A DNA stretch of 64,000 nt, from contig NZ_AGTS01000090.1 in the NCBI RefSeq assembly GCF_000238595.1, positions 40,192 through 104,191 of the forward strand, written 5' to 3'. Origin of the DNA: Acidovorax sp. NO-1. Its GTDB lineage: Bacteria; Pseudomonadota; Gammaproteobacteria; Burkholderiales; Burkholderiaceae_C. How positions within the stretch are numbered: the stretch's first letter is position 1; each line of letters starts with the position of its first letter. Of this stretch, positions 17,730 through 30,419 are shown piece by piece. The position numbers and the translations under genes were made by a program. The notes below the pieces were generated by a model. That model searched no databases and had not been told where the DNA came from. It was given only the letters and a program-made list of their open reading frames with translations.

Positions 17730-19285
17730 GGACGGACCTCGAGTTCGCGCAGGCGAAAGCGCTGGATCTTGCCGGTGGCCGTCTTGGGCAGTTCGGCCAG
17801 GAACTCGATCTGCCGGGGGTATTTGTAGGGCGCGAGCCGTTCTTTGACGAAGGCCTTGAGCTGCCCTTCGTCCACCAGTTGCCCATCCTTGAGCACGACG
17901 AAGGCCTTGGTCTTGGTCAGGCCTTCGGCGTCCGCCGTGCCGATGACCGCGGCTTCCAGCACCGAGGGGTGTTCCATGAGGGTGGATTCGACCTCGAAAG
18001 GCGAGACATAGATGCCGCTCACCTTCAGCATGTCGTCGCTGCGACCGGCATAGACGTAGTAGCCCTGCTCGTCGCGCACGTACTTGTCGCCGCTCTTCGT
18101 CCAAGCGCCCTGAAAGGTCTCGCGGGATTTCTCCCGGTTGGCCCAATACGTCAGTGCGGCGCTCGGGCCTCGGATGTACAGGTCACCCACTTCGCCGTCG
18201 GAGGCTGGCTGGCCGTCCTCTCCGCGCAATTCGACCTCGTACCCGGCCACGGGCTTCCCGGTGCTGCCGTACTTGATGTCGTCGGGACGGTTGGAGAGAA
18301 ATACGTGGAGCATCTCCGTGGAACCGATGCCATCGATGATGTCCACGCCGAAGTGCGCCTTGAACCGGTGGGCAATGTCGGCGGGCAGCGCCTCCCCGGC
18401 AGAGGAGCACATGCGCAGGGCCACGGACTGGCGCTCCGGCAGCCGGGGCGATGCCAGCATGCCGGCGAAGCCGGTCGGGGCGCCGAAGAACACCGTGGGC
18501 CGGCACTGCAGCTCGGTGAGGCGCCTGAAGACGGCGTCCGGCGTGGGCCGCTCGGCCATCAGCACCGTGCAGGCGCCCACCGAGAGCGGGAACGTGAGCC
18601 CGTTGCCCAGGCCATAGGCGAAGTACAGCTTGGCGGCGGAGAAGCAGACGTCCTTTTCGGTCAGGCCCAGGACGCCCTTGCCATACAGCTCGCCCGTCCA
18701 CCACAGGTTGCGCTGCGTATGGACAGTGCCTTTCGGTCGGCCGGTGGAGCCGGAGGAGTAGAGCCAGAAGCCCGGTTCGTCGCCCGTGGTCGGCGCGGGG
18801 GCGGCGAGCGGTGGCACGGCGGCCAGCGCAGCCTCGAATTCCAGCGCGCCCTGCGGCAGCTCGCTCTCGGGCTGGGACACGATGACCGTGCGCAGTTCGT
18901 GCGCCGACTTCTGCATAGCGGCCTGCAGGGTGCCCTGCAGCGCGCCCGAGACGATGCCCGCCTGCGCGCGGCTGTGCTCCAGCATGTAGGCATAGTCGTC
19001 CGCGGTCAGCAAGGTGTTCACCGCGACGGGCACCACGCCCGCATAAAGGCAGCCAAGGAAGCTCACGGGCCAGTCGTGCGAATCCAGCATCAGCAGCAGG
19101 ATGCGTTCCTCGCGGCGCACGCCGGCCGCCAGCAGGGCGGCGGCCAAGCGGCGCGCCCGCTGCTCCAGCTGCCCGTAGCTCAGGGGGCCGCGGTCGTCGA
19201 TGTAGGCCAGGCGGTCGCCGCGCTGGCGGTGCAGCGCGAACAGGTGCTCGGCGAAGTTGAAGGGGCCGTCCGTGGGGGTGGGCAT
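17726..19285 (-). CDS. bclA: Benzoate-CoA ligase
   Basis: This 519-residue adenylate-forming enzyme activates benzoate with ATP and CoA to benzoyl-CoA, the first step of the box pathway. The motifs are in order: LYSSGSTGRPKGTVHT (P-loop), DGIGSTEMLHVF, YAGRSDDMLKVSGIYVSPFE and the C-terminal lysine PKTATGKIQRF. FAYGLGNGLTFPLSVGA is typical of the benzoate-CoA ligase family rather than generic acyl ligases. It has a GGAG site before the ATG. It lies 36 bp after boxD and overlaps the hydrolase start. The family call is strong. Relatives also take 2-aminobenzoate or fluorobenzoates, so range is open. Confidence 0.92.
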   Translation of the reverse strand: MPTPTDGPFNFAEHLFALHRQRGDRLAYIDDRGPLSYGQLEQRARRLAAALLAAGVRREERILLLMLDSHDWPVSFLGCLYAGVVPVAVNTLLTADDYAYMLEHSRAQAGIVSGALQGTLQAAMQKSAHELRTVIVSQPESELPQGALEFEAALAAVPPLAAPAPTTGDEPGFWLYSSGSTGRPKGTVHTQRNLWWTGELYGKGVLGLTEKDVCFSAAKLYFAYGLGNGLTFPLSVGACTVLMAERPTPDAVFRRLTELQCRPTVFFGAPTGFAGMLASPRLPERQSVALRMCSSAGEALPADIAHRFKAHFGVDIIDGIGSTEMLHVFLSNRPDDIKYGSTGKPVAGYEVELRGEDGQPASDGEVGDLYIRGPSAALTYWANREKSRETFQGAWTKSGDKYVRDEQGYYVYAGRSDDMLKVSGIYVSPFEVESTLMEHPSVLEAAVIGTADAEGLTKTKAFVVLKDGQLVDEGQLKAFVKERLAPYKYPRQIEFLAELPKTATGKIQRFRLRELEVRP

Positions 19286-19321
19286 GGTGTCTCCGTGTGC
19301 GTGTGCGTGTGTGCGAGAGGT

Positions 19322-20875
19322 TCAGAGCCCGAGCGCCTGCAGCACCTGCGGGCTGGCCTGGATGGCGCTGCGCTGGTGGTAGAAGTCGAGCGCGCGCAGG
19401 CCACCCAGTTCTTCGCCACCGCCCGCGCGCCCCGGCCCGCCGTGCACGGACATGGGCATGACGTTGCCGTGGCCCGTGTGCGCCTGGGCCACCTCGGGGG
19501 TGACGATGTGGAGCCGGCCGTGGAACGGCGCAAGGGCCAGCGCGCTGCGGGCGAGCAAGGCGGCATCGTCGCTGTACAGCGATGCGGCCAGCGACCCCAG
19601 CCCGCGCTGCACCAGCTGGTGGGCGTGGCCGGCGTCCCGGTAGGCCACGAGCGTGGCGACGGGGCCGAAGACCTCCACGTCGTGGACGGCCTGCGCGCCG
19701 TCGGCGTCGAGCGTGCCCAGCAGCACGGGCTGCTGGCAGGCCGCAATGGCGGGGTCGGCGTCCACCAGGGGCTGGCTGCGCCCGTCGTGCAGGATCGTGG
19801 CAGCGCCCGCCAGCTGCCGCAGGCCCTGCCCGACGTTGTGCAGCTGTTCACGGCTGACCAGCGCGCCCATGCGCACGCCCTCGTTGCGCGGGTTGCCTAC
19901 CGTGACCTTGGCCAGTTTGGCCGAGATCGCCTCGGCCACCGCCCCGAACACCGGGGCGGGCACGAAGATTCTGCGGATCGCCGTGCACTTCTGGCCCGAC
20001 TTGACGGTCATCTCCTTGACCACCTCGCGCACGAGCAGGTCGAAGGCCGGTGTGCCGGGTGCCGCGTCCGGCAGCAGCACCGCGCTGTTGAGGCTGTCGG
20101 CCTCGATGTTGGTGCGCACCGCATGGCGCGTGACGGCGGCATGGCTGCGGATCACGGCCGCCGTGTCGGCGGAGCCCGTGAACGAAAGCACGTCGAACGG
20201 TTGCAGCGCGTCGAGCAGGCCCGCCGAACTGCCGCAGATGACCGAGAGCGCGCCCTGCGGGAGGATGCCCGCGTCCACCACGTCCTGAACCATGCGCTGC
20301 GTCAGCCAGGCGGTGGCCGTGGCGGGCTTGACCACCACGGCCATGCCGGACAGCAACGCGGGCGCGGCTTTTTCCCACAGGCCCCAGGCCGGGAAGTTGA
20401 AGGCATTGATGAACAGGGCCAGGCCGGGGCGCGGCGTGCGCAGGTGCTGCGACTGGAAGACGGGCTCCTTGCCCAGCTTCACCGCATCGCCGTCGCGCAG
20501 CACGCGGGCGCCGCCCAGCGCCTCGCCCCAGCGGGCGTACTGGCCCAGGGTGAAAATCGCACCATCGATATCTACTGCCGAATCGTTCTTCACAGTGCCG
20601 GAGTTCGCCAGCGCGATGTCGTAGTAGGCGTCGCGGTGGCCCTGGAGCACCTTCTGGCACCGGGCCAGCAGCGCGGCGCGCTCGCCGTAGGTCAGCGCCT
20701 GCAGGGCGGCGCTGCCCTGCTCGCGTGCGAACCGGAAGGCGGCGGGCACGTCAAGGCCCGAGGCATCGACGCGCACCAGTTCCGTGCCGAGCACCGGATC
20801 GCTGAGAACCGCGCCGGCGCCGGTGCCGGCCTGCCAGCGGCCGCTGACATAGTTGGGAAGCAGGGGAGTGTTCAT
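19322..20875 (-). CDS. boxD: 3,4-dehydroadipyl-CoA semialdehyde dehydrogenase BoxD
   Basis: This 517-residue aldehyde dehydrogenase is related to the N-terminal domain of PaaZ. It oxidises the ring-opened semialdehyde made by BoxC to 3,4-dehydroadipyl-CoA with NADP. Visible motifs are [20 protein letters not shown], the nucleotide-binding SFTGSADTA, the general base in NIEADSLNS and the catalytic Cys in [12 protein letters not shown]. The start lies 3 bp after the DUF4863 gene and the end is 36 bp before the ligase gene. Operon context with boxR, boxC and the ligase makes the pathway assignment secure. Confidence 0.93.
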   Translation of the reverse strand: MNTPLLPNYVSGRWQAGTGAGAVLSDPVLGTELVRVDASGLDVPAAFRFAREQGSAALQALTYGERAALLARCQKVLQGHRDAYYDIALANSGTVKNDSAVDIDGAIFTLGQYARWGEALGGARVLRDGDAVKLGKEPVFQSQHLRTPRPGLALFINAFNFPAWGLWEKAAPALLSGMAVVVKPATATAWLTQRMVQDVVDAGILPQGALSVICGSSAGLLDALQPFDVLSFTGSADTAAVIRSHAAVTRHAVRTNIEADSLNSAVLLPDAAPGTPAFDLLVREVVKEMTVKSGQKCTAIRRIFVPAPVFGAVAEAISAKLAKVTVGNPRNEGVRMGALVSREQLHNVGQGLRQLAGAATILHDGRSQPLVDADPAIAACQQPVLLGTLDADGAQAVHDVEVFGPVATLVAYRDAGHAHQLVQRGLGSLAASLYSDDAALLARSALALAPFHGRLHIVTPEVAQAHTGHGNVMPMSVHGGPGRAGGGEELGGLRALDFYHQRSAIQASPQVLQALGL

Positions 20876-20878
20876 GGA

Positions 20879-21349
20879 TCAGCTTTTCGAGAATTGAATC
20901 TGCCCTTCGGGCAGGAGATAGAGAACCAGGGCACGTCCGTCCGCAACCGTGGGCCGGTGCGCGCTGCCGGGCGGATAGACACACCAGCCGGCGGGCCGTC
21001 CGTCAAAGGTCGCTGCGCCGTCGCCTAGTGGCATGATCAGATCGATCTCGCCGCCCGGGTGCACGTGGTGCGGGCCGGCGATGTCCTGCATGTCCACTAC
21101 ATCGACGGAAAAGCGGTGCAGCGCATCGTCGGCCTTGAAGACTCGGCCGTAGCGGATGCCCCCGCCCTCGCGCTCACACAGCCAGCCATCGCGCACGCCT
21201 TCTAAGCAGGACGCCTTGAGCTGTTCGTAGCTTTGGCTGTGCGGCCCATGTTGTGCGTTCAGCCACTGGTCCAGCGCTGCGTCAAGGGGGCGGCCTGCAA
21301 TCTGTGCGGTTAGATCGGCAACTTGTTGGTAGAACGTGTGTTTGCTCAT
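20879..21349 (-). CDS. DUF4863 cupin-like protein, first gene of the leftward box operon
   Basis: The product has 156 residues from the ATG at 21349; an upstream ATG at 21394 would run through the operator region. The middle has a cupin-like metal-site pattern (DIAGPHHVHPGGEIDLIMPL) and VYPPGSAHRPTV. It belongs, as I recall, to the DUF4863 family, which includes 4-hydroxylaminobenzoate lyase of nitrobenzoate degraders. Being first in the operon and 3 bp from boxD, it is under the boxR-side promoter. A role on an aromatic intermediate is likely, but no step of the known box pathway needs it. Confidence 0.75.
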   Translation of the reverse strand: MSKHTFYQQVADLTAQIAGRPLDAALDQWLNAQHGPHSQSYEQLKASCLEGVRDGWLCEREGGGIRYGRVFKADDALHRFSVDVVDMQDIAGPHHVHPGGEIDLIMPLGDGAATFDGRPAGWCVYPPGSAHRPTVADGRALVLYLLPEGQIQFSKS

Positions 21350-21393
21350 CGTGGTTCTTATTTGATGTAAGGTGCTTGCACACCCCAGAAACA

Positions 21394-21458
21394 TGCACTA
21401 TCGTGCTTTGTTCGTGACGATAGAATGATGTCCTATGCTTGTCAAGCAATATAATGCA
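21394..21458. promoter_or_regulatory. Paired TGCA-type operators in the boxR/boxD divergent promoter
   Basis: Two imperfect copies of the TGCA-N6-TGCA element lie in the 162-bp region between the DUF4863 gene and boxR: TGCACTATCGTGCT at 21394 and AGCAATATAATGCA at 21445. Their starts are 51 bp apart, about five helical turns. Each resembles one of the two perfect elements upstream of boxC. They are candidate autoregulatory BoxR sites that control both the leftward operon and boxR. Confidence 0.6.
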
Positions 21459-21511
21459 TACGTGGTGTTAACCCTAGGTGCGACAATGCAGGGCTCGAAA
21501 GGTCAATTGGC

Positions 21512-22432
21512 ATGAACAAAAGAGACGGGCGTCACTTGGAGGTTGCCGTTGCCGCCCTCGATACAGAGGAGCCGCGTGACGCCTTATTGGCCGCGTTGGG
21601 TGAGCGCGTGCGCAGCTTGCGTGCGCGCCGGGGGCTGACGCGCAAGGCCGTTGCCCAGGCCGCTGAAGTGTCAGAGCGGCACCTTGCCAATCTGGAGTAC
21701 GGCATCGGCAATGCCTCGATCCTGGTGCTGCATCAGGTAGCAGGTGCACTCCAGTGCCCGCTGGCGGAACTGGTGGGCGATGTCTCGACCAGTTCTCCCG
21801 AGTGGTTGCTGATCCGCGAGCTGCTGGAGAATCGCTCCGAAGCCGATCTGCGCAGGGTGCGCGTCGCGATCGGCGAGCTACTCGGAACGGGGGCGGTGGA
21901 TGCGGCGCGGGGACGGCGCATCGCCCTGGTGGGGTTGCGGGGCGCGGGTAAATCGACGCTTGGGCGGATGCTGGCCGATCATCTGGAGCTACCCTTCATC
22001 GAACTCAGCCGCGAGATAGAGAAGGTGGCCGGTTGCAGCGTGCGCGAGATTCATGACCTGTATGGCACCAATGCCTACCGCCGCTACGAACGGCGCGCAT
22101 TGGAAGAAGCGGTGCAGATCTACGGTGAGGTTGTCATCGCCACGCCGGGCGGCATCGTCTCCGACCCCGCCACGTTCAACGAGTTGCTGGCCCACTGCAC
22201 CACTGTATGGCTCCAGGCATCGCCCGAGGAGCATATGGGCCGCGTAGCCGCGCAAGGCGATCTGCGTCCAATGGCTGCCAGCCACGAGGCCATGGAGGAC
22301 CTGCGCCGGATCCTTGACGGCCGCGCAGCCTTCTACTCCAAGGCAGATCTGCGCGTGAACACAGGCGGCAAGACGCAGCAACAGGCCTTCGATGCGCTCT
22401 GCGCAGCGGTTGTGCCCGTGCTGTCGGCATGA
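21512..22432 (+). CDS. boxR: BoxR: XRE-type HTH fused to a shikimate-kinase-like domain
   Basis: The product has 306 residues. Residues about 25-85 are an XRE helix-turn-helix (LRARRGLTRKAVAQAAEVSE, RHLANLEYGIGNAS). After a linker, residues about 130-300 form a shikimate-kinase-like fold with a P-loop (GLRGAGKSTLGRML). This is the BzdR/BoxR architecture, in which the kinase-like domain binds benzoyl-CoA and relieves repression instead of phosphorylating shikimate. It is divergent from the boxD operon and upstream of boxCBA, with TGCA-type operators on both sides. It is probably the repressor of all box transcription units in the window. Confidence 0.94.
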   Translation: MNKRDGRHLEVAVAALDTEEPRDALLAALGERVRSLRARRGLTRKAVAQAAEVSERHLANLEYGIGNASILVLHQVAGALQCPLAELVGDVSTSSPEWLLIRELLENRSEADLRRVRVAIGELLGTGAVDAARGRRIALVGLRGAGKSTLGRMLADHLELPFIELSREIEKVAGCSVREIHDLYGTNAYRRYERRALEEAVQIYGEVVIATPGGIVSDPATFNELLAHCTTVWLQASPEEHMGRVAAQGDLRPMAASHEAMEDLRRILDGRAAFYSKADLRVNTGGKTQQQAFDALCAAVVPVLSA

Positions 22433-22470
22433 GGGCGCGCGCGCCGGTGGGCACGCGTCCTCGCTCAGTT

Positions 22471-22530
22471 GCTTCCAAAACAATAGCTGTCAGCGCTTGC
22501 TCGCCAAGCGCTGGAGGTTAAAAGCACTTC
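22471..22530 (-). repeat. Comamonadaceae-type palindromic repeat, copy A
   Basis: Read on the minus strand this is AGCGCTTG-GCGAG-CAAGCGCT followed by GACAGCTATTGTTTT. The core is a perfect 8-bp hairpin stem with a 5-nt loop (22492-22512). It matches three other copies in the window (50995, 52936, 59910). It lies between boxR and boxC and could also act as a weak terminator for boxR. Confidence 0.7.
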
Positions 22531-22622
22531 ATCTTCGACGCTGGTCGAGCCTTGGTCTGGTTCTGATGTGTGCGCGAAAAAGCGCAGGCAGATGCAATTT
22601 TGTGCTGCCAGCACTTGACGTA

Positions 22623-22677
22623 TGCAATTTAATGCAAGATACTCCTTGAACATCTTGAAAAGATGCACTATTTTGCA
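22623..22677. promoter_or_regulatory. Two perfect TGCA-N6-TGCA operators upstream of boxC
   Basis: TGCAATTTAATGCA (22623-22636) and TGCACTATTTTGCA (22664-22677) lie 41 bp apart, start to start, directly upstream of the boxC ribosome site (GGAGA) and ATG at 22700. From memory, BzdR operators in Azoarcus contain TGCA repeats and BoxR is its paralogue, so these are the best BoxR sites in the window. The second one lies within the 5' leader, a position suited to repression. Confidence 0.7.
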
Positions 22678-22699
22678 CCATCACTTGACCGGAGACAGC

Positions 22700-24367
<1,668 letters not shown>

Positions 24368-24379
24368 GGAGACCACGAC

Positions 24380-25807
<1,428 letters not shown>

Positions 25808-25869
25808 TAACCACGGTGGTGGGAGACAAGGGCCGGGAACCCCCGGCCCATGAGAAAAGGACGAACACG

Positions 25870-27147
25870 ATGGAAACCGCCGAAGCTGTCACGACACTCA
25901 AACAGCACCTGATCGACCCCGAGATCTGCATCCGCTGCAATACTTGCGAAGCGACCTGCCCCGTCGGCGCCATCACGCACGACGACCGCAACTACGTCAT
26001 CAAGGCCGATGTCTGCAACGGCTGCCTGGACTGCATTTCCCCCTGCCCGACCGGCTCGATCGACAACTGGCGCATCGTACCCATCGTACGTGCGTATTCC
26101 ATCGAGGAGCAGTTGACTTGGGATGAACTGCCACAGGAACTGACCCCTGAGCAGTTAGAGGAAGCCGACGCGACCGAAGATGCCGCGAGCATCTGCACTG
26201 TCGCGACACCCGCACCGGCAAAAACGGCCGAGCCGGGGACGGAACCCTTCCGCTCGGGGCGGTACGGGGCGCATGTCCCGCCTTGGTCGGCGGCACATGC
26301 CTACACCAACCTGTACACCCCCAAGGGCCCAATGCAGGCCACAGTGGTGGGTAACTTCAACTGCACCGAGCATGGCTTCGACAGCGAAACCCACCACATC
26401 GTGCTGGATTTCGGAACGGTGCCCTTCCCGGTGCTGGAGGGTCAGTCCATCGGCATCATCCCGCCGGGAGAGGACGCGCTGGGCCGGCCCCACCAGCCAC
26501 GCCAGTACTCGATCGCCAGCGCGCGCAACGGCGAGCGCGCGGGCTACAACAACCTATCCTTGACCGTGAAACGGGTCACTGTGGATCACCAAGGGCAGCC
26601 GGTGCGCGGGATCGCGTCCAACTATATCTGCGATCTCAAGGTGGGCGACAAGATCAAGGTGGTAGGGCCTTTCGGCAGCAGCTTCCTGATGCCTAACCAC
26701 CCCCGCTCACACATCGTGATGATTTGTACCGGAACCGGCAGCGCCCCCATGCGCGCCATGACCGAGTGGCGCCGGCGCCTGCGCAACAGCGGCAAGTTCG
26801 AGAGCGGCAAACTCATGCTGTTCTTCGGCGCGCGTACCCCGCAGGAGCTGCCCTACTTCGGCCCCCTGCAGAAGTTGCCCAAGGATTTCATCGACATCAA
26901 CCTCGCGTTCTCTCGCGCCCCCGGCAAGCCCAAGAGCTACGTGCAGGATCTGATGCGCGAGCGCTCCGCCGACCTGGCTGCCCTGCTCAAGGACGGGCTG
27001 AGCCACTTCTACGTCTGCGGACTCAAGAGCATGGAAGAAGGCGTGGTGCTGACATTGCGCGACATCGCAATGGATGCGTGCCTCGACTGGGACGCAATCG
27101 GCAGTGCCATGAAGGCCGAAGGTCGCCTACACCTTGAGACGTACTAA
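25870..27147 (+). CDS. boxA: Benzoyl-CoA epoxidase reductase subunit BoxA
   Basis: The product has 425 residues from the ATG at 25870. The N-terminus holds two 4Fe-4S ferredoxin motifs ([16 protein letters not shown] and [16 protein letters not shown]). The C-terminal part is a ferredoxin-NADP reductase fold: [11 protein letters not shown] binds FAD, while [14 protein letters not shown] and [13 protein letters not shown] bind NADPH. It delivers electrons from NADPH to BoxB. The long frame open upstream of 25870 overlaps boxB and is not used. Codon third positions look less GC-biased than in boxC and boxB, a possible sign of mosaic origin. Confidence 0.95.
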   Translation: METAEAVTTLKQHLIDPEICIRCNTCEATCPVGAITHDDRNYVIKADVCNGCLDCISPCPTGSIDNWRIVPIVRAYSIEEQLTWDELPQELTPEQLEEADATEDAASICTVATPAPAKTAEPGTEPFRSGRYGAHVPPWSAAHAYTNLYTPKGPMQATVVGNFNCTEHGFDSETHHIVLDFGTVPFPVLEGQSIGIIPPGEDALGRPHQPRQYSIASARNGERAGYNNLSLTVKRVTVDHQGQPVRGIASNYICDLKVGDKIKVVGPFGSSFLMPNHPRSHIVMICTGTGSAPMRAMTEWRRRLRNSGKFESGKLMLFFGARTPQELPYFGPLQKLPKDFIDINLAFSRAPGKPKSYVQDLMRERSADLAALLKDGLSHFYVCGLKSMEEGVVLTLRDIAMDACLDWDAIGSAMKAEGRLHLETY

Positions 27148-27275
27148 TAAGCAACTGCTGAGACGCCGCACGCCCTTCCCCTTCTCTCGCACCACCAGGC
27201 GCTGAGGGGAGGTGGCAAGGCGGGTGATCCGTTGGCGGACTCACGGTAGCGCACAGCGCAATGGATGACTAACAC

Positions 27276-28070
27276 ATGACTACAGTGAATGTGACGCTGG
27301 ATGCTGATGGCGTTGCCAGCGTCGAAATGGCACGGCCGGAGGTATTCAATGCCTTCGGCGAGCAGATGATCCAGGAATTGGGCGAGGCATTCGCCAAGCT
27401 GTCCTCCGATACCCAGGTGCGGGCAATCCTGCTCAAGGGACAGGGCAAGGCGTTCTCGGCAGGGGCCGATCTCCAATGGATGCAGCGCGCGAGTGTCGCG
27501 TCGCGCGAAGAAAACGTGGAAGATGCGCGGCGCTTCGCGGGCATGCTCGCGACCGTCGCCCACTGTCCCAAGCCCACCGTGGCCTGCGTCCACGGCCTGG
27601 CGCTGGGCGGCGGAGTGGGGCTGGTGGCGGCCTGCGACTTTGCCGTGGCCTCCGAGGACGCGCGCTTTGCGGTCAGCGAGGTGAAGTTCGGAATTCTCCC
27701 GTCCGTCATCGGCCCTTACCTCGTCAACGCCGTGGGCAAGCGCGCGGCCTTGCAGCTGGCGTTGACGGCCACGCGCTTCGATGCGCACGAGGCGCATGCC
27801 CTCGGACTGGTGCACCAAGTCTGCTCCCGCGACGTATTGGATACCACCGTGTGCGAGATCATCGACAGCCTGCTGCAAAACGGCCCCACGGCTCTAGCCG
27901 AGGTGAAAGCCCTCTATGCCCAGCTTCACGTCGGACCAGTGGACGGGGCGGTGCGCGAGTTGACCGCGCAGACCATTGCGCGCGTGCGCATGACCGATGA
28001 GGCCAGAGAAGGCTTCGATGCATTCCTCAACAAGCGCCCGGCGGCCTGGATTCGGAAGGCTGCACCATGA
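27276..28070 (+). CDS. Enoyl-CoA hydratase/isomerase (crotonase family), lower pathway
   Basis: This 264-residue crotonase has the oxyanion-hole segment LLKGQGKAFSAGADLQWMQR and VHGLALGGGVGLVAACDFAV. It is the first gene after boxA (128-bp gap) and overlaps the dehydrogenase gene in ATGA. In the box pathway 3,4-dehydroadipyl-CoA must be isomerised to the 2,3-isomer and then hydrated to 3-hydroxyadipyl-CoA; this protein could do either step. The sequence resembles the methylglutaconyl/PaaF-type group, so hydration is slightly favoured. The exact step is unresolved. Confidence 0.85.
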   Translation: MTTVNVTLDADGVASVEMARPEVFNAFGEQMIQELGEAFAKLSSDTQVRAILLKGQGKAFSAGADLQWMQRASVASREENVEDARRFAGMLATVAHCPKPTVACVHGLALGGGVGLVAACDFAVASEDARFAVSEVKFGILPSVIGPYLVNAVGKRAALQLALTATRFDAHEAHALGLVHQVCSRDVLDTTVCEIIDSLLQNGPTALAEVKALYAQLHVGPVDGAVRELTAQTIARVRMTDEAREGFDAFLNKRPAAWIRKAAP

Positions 28071-29608
28071 GTCCATTCGACATTCCCGTTGGCGCCCAGG
28101 TCTGCGTGATCGGCGCCGGTCTGATGGGGGCGGGTATTGCCCAGATCGCTGCGCAGGCGGGCGACACGGTGCTACTGTTCGACAAGCGCGAAGGCGCGGC
28201 CGAGGATGCGTTGCGTAAGCTTCGCCAGCAGTTGACGAAACTCGCCGAACGCGGGCGCATGACTGAAGCACAGGCCCAACAGACGCTGGGCCGTATCCGG
28301 CCCGCGCAGGACCTGGCTCAGGCCAGCGGCTGCAGTATCGTCATCGAGGCCATCGTCGAGGACGCCGCCGTCAAGCGCGACCTGTTCGCCAGCCTGGAGG
28401 CTATCGTGGCCAGCGATTGCATCCTGGCGTCCAACACGTCGTCGATCTCGATTACTGCGCTGGCCAACGGCATGCAGCGGCCCGAGCGCCTTGTGGGCAT
28501 GCATTTCTTCAACCCGGTGCCGGCCATGCAATTGGTAGAGGTTATCAGTGGGCTCAAGACCCATGCGCAAGTGGCTGCCGCCGTGGAGCGGCTAGGTGTA
28601 CGTTGGGGCAAGACGCCGGTGCATGCACGCTCCACGCCAGGCTTCATCGTCAATCGCATCGCCCGGCCGTTCTATGCCGAGGCACTGAACGTGCTCACCG
28701 AGCGCGCGTCCTGCCCCGCCGACATCGACCGTTGCCTGCGCGCGGTGGGCTTTCGCATGGGACCATGCGAGCTGATGGACCTCATCGGCCACGACACCAA
28801 CCTCGCGGTAACACGCAGCATGTTTTCGGCTAACTACTCGGACCGGCGCTTCGGCCCGAGCCTGGTGCAGCAGGAACTGGTCGATGGCGGCCTGCTGGGG
28901 CGCAAGTCCGGCGAGGGCTTCTACCGGCACAACGCCGACCACCACACCGTCCCCTCTCCCGTACAGCCCGGTCCAGTGGCTGCCTGGATGCCCCCCGAGA
29001 AGGGAATCATCCTGCACGGCCGGGGCGGTTTCGTTGAGCGGATGGCCGCCCGACTCGCGGCCATGGGGGCAAGCGTGGAGCGCTGCCCCGACAGCGGTTG
29101 GAGCGGTATCGAAACCCCGCACGGGCAGTTGCGCGTGACGGACGGACGCACGGCGGCGCAACTGGCCTTTGAGAAGCAGGCCGCCAACCTCGCGGTCTGC
29201 GATCTCGTCCTGCCGAACTTGGATGGAAACGCGAACGGCGGTGCCCTGGCCTGGACGGCCGCGCCCGCCGCTACGCCTGCATGGCGGGACGAGGTGCAGG
29301 CGATGCTGCAGTTCGGGGGCTGGGAGCCGGTGCTGTTTGGCGACGTGGCTGGCCTGCTCGTCGCTCGCACCATCGTCATGCTGATCAATGAAGCCTGCGA
29401 CGCGGTGCTGCAGGGCGTGTGCAGTGAGGGTGGCGCGGACACGGCCATGAAACTGGGCGCGAACTACCCGGATGGCCCCTTCCACTGGCTGGAGGGCTGG
29501 TGTGCGGGCGCGGTGGTGGCCGTGCTCGACCATCTTGATGGGCACTATCGCGGCGAGCGCTACCGTGCGAGCCCAGGGCTGCGCCGGCGCGCTTGGGGAT
29601 TGAATTGA
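28067..29608 (+). CDS. 3-hydroxyadipyl-CoA dehydrogenase (PaaH-type)
   Basis: This 513-residue 3-hydroxyacyl-CoA dehydrogenase has an N-terminal NAD Rossmann motif VCVIGAGLMGAGIAQIA. SNTSSISITALANG, MHFFNPVPAMQLVEVI and FIVNRIARPFYAEALNVL follow. The C-terminal third is a second 3HCDH domain, giving the roughly 500-residue PaaH/PaaC length. It oxidises 3-hydroxyadipyl-CoA to 3-oxoadipyl-CoA. It overlaps the preceding crotonase by 4 bp and precedes the second crotonase by 10 bp. Confidence 0.9.
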   Translation: MSPFDIPVGAQVCVIGAGLMGAGIAQIAAQAGDTVLLFDKREGAAEDALRKLRQQLTKLAERGRMTEAQAQQTLGRIRPAQDLAQASGCSIVIEAIVEDAAVKRDLFASLEAIVASDCILASNTSSISITALANGMQRPERLVGMHFFNPVPAMQLVEVISGLKTHAQVAAAVERLGVRWGKTPVHARSTPGFIVNRIARPFYAEALNVLTERASCPADIDRCLRAVGFRMGPCELMDLIGHDTNLAVTRSMFSANYSDRRFGPSLVQQELVDGGLLGRKSGEGFYRHNADHHTVPSPVQPGPVAAWMPPEKGIILHGRGGFVERMAARLAAMGASVERCPDSGWSGIETPHGQLRVTDGRTAAQLAFEKQAANLAVCDLVLPNLDGNANGGALAWTAAPAATPAWRDEVQAMLQFGGWEPVLFGDVAGLLVARTIVMLINEACDAVLQGVCSEGGADTAMKLGANYPDGPFHWLEGWCAGAVVAVLDHLDGHYRGERYRASPGLRRRAWGLN

Positions 29609-29618
29609 AGGACGACTG

Positions 29619-30419
29619 ATGCCAAAGACGATTCCGGTAGATACCAACGATTTCCGTGTCGAAGTGGGTGATGACGGGGTAGCCGAGGTCATCTTGGGCC
29701 AGCCGGGCAGCATGCCGACCACAGGCGTCGCCGGGCATGGGGCCATCGCGACGATCTGGTCGCGCCTGGCCGCCGAGCCCGGCGTGCGCAGCATCCTGGT
29801 GCGCAGCGAAGGCAAGGGCTTCTGCGCTGGCGGGCATGCCGAGCTGGTGCGGCAAATGCTCGACTCCGCGCAGCACCGCGCCCGCGTGATGCGCGAGGGG
29901 CGGCAACTGGTGCAGTCCATGCTGGATTGCGACCTGCCCATTGTCTCCGCCGTCAATGGCGCGGCGGTAGGCGCGGGTGCGGCGGTGGCCTTGCTGGCTG
30001 ACGTGTCGGTGGCGGCGCACACAGCCAAGATCATCGACGGCCACACCAAGATCGGTGTGGCGGCGGGCGACCATGCGGCGGTGATCTGGCCTCTGCTGTG
30101 CGGCATGGCCAAGGCCAAATACCACCTGCTAACCTGCGCCCCCCTGACCGGCGTGGAGGCCGAGCACATCGGTTTAGTCAGCTTGGCCGTGCCCGATGCG
30201 GAACTGCTGCAGACGGCGCGGCGCATCGCCCAGGAACTGGCTGCCGGCAGCCCTGCCGCCCTGGCACACACCAAGCGCTCATTGAACCACTGGCTGCGCG
30301 CGGCTTGGCCGGCGTTCGAGCATTCGCTGGCGCTGGAGATGATCGATTTCGCGGGCAGCGATGCGCGCGAGGGCCTGGCGGCCTTCGAAGAGCGCAGGGC
30401 GCCCCGTTTCGGTGCATGA
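29619..30419 (+). CDS. Second enoyl-CoA hydratase/isomerase-family protein
   Basis: This 266-residue crotonase-family protein is more divergent than its neighbour. It has LVRSEGKGFCAGGHAELVRQ (oxyanion region) and VSAVNGAAVGAGAAVALLAD. The stop overlaps the MaoC start. With the first crotonase it would supply both the isomerase and hydratase activities needed below BoxD. A delta3,delta2-isomerase role is plausible here because another hydratase-type gene (MaoC) follows. The assignment between these genes is inference. Confidence 0.82.
   Translation: MPKTIPVDTNDFRVEVGDDGVAEVILGQPGSMPTTGVAGHGAIATIWSRLAAEPGVRSILVRSEGKGFCAGGHAELVRQMLDSAQHRARVMREGRQLVQSMLDCDLPIVSAVNGAAVGAGAAVALLADVSVAAHTAKIIDGHTKIGVAAGDHAAVIWPLLCGMAKAKYHLLTCAPLTGVEAEHIGLVSLAVPDAELLQTARRIAQELAAGSPAALAHTKRSLNHWLRAAWPAFEHSLALEMIDFAGSDAREGLAAFEERRAPRFGA

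Noticed and set aside
17879..21028. A 1049-codon plus-strand frame across the ligase and boxD genes
   Set aside because: It is a high-GC shadow frame antisense to well-identified enzymes, with composition typical of reverse-strand reading.
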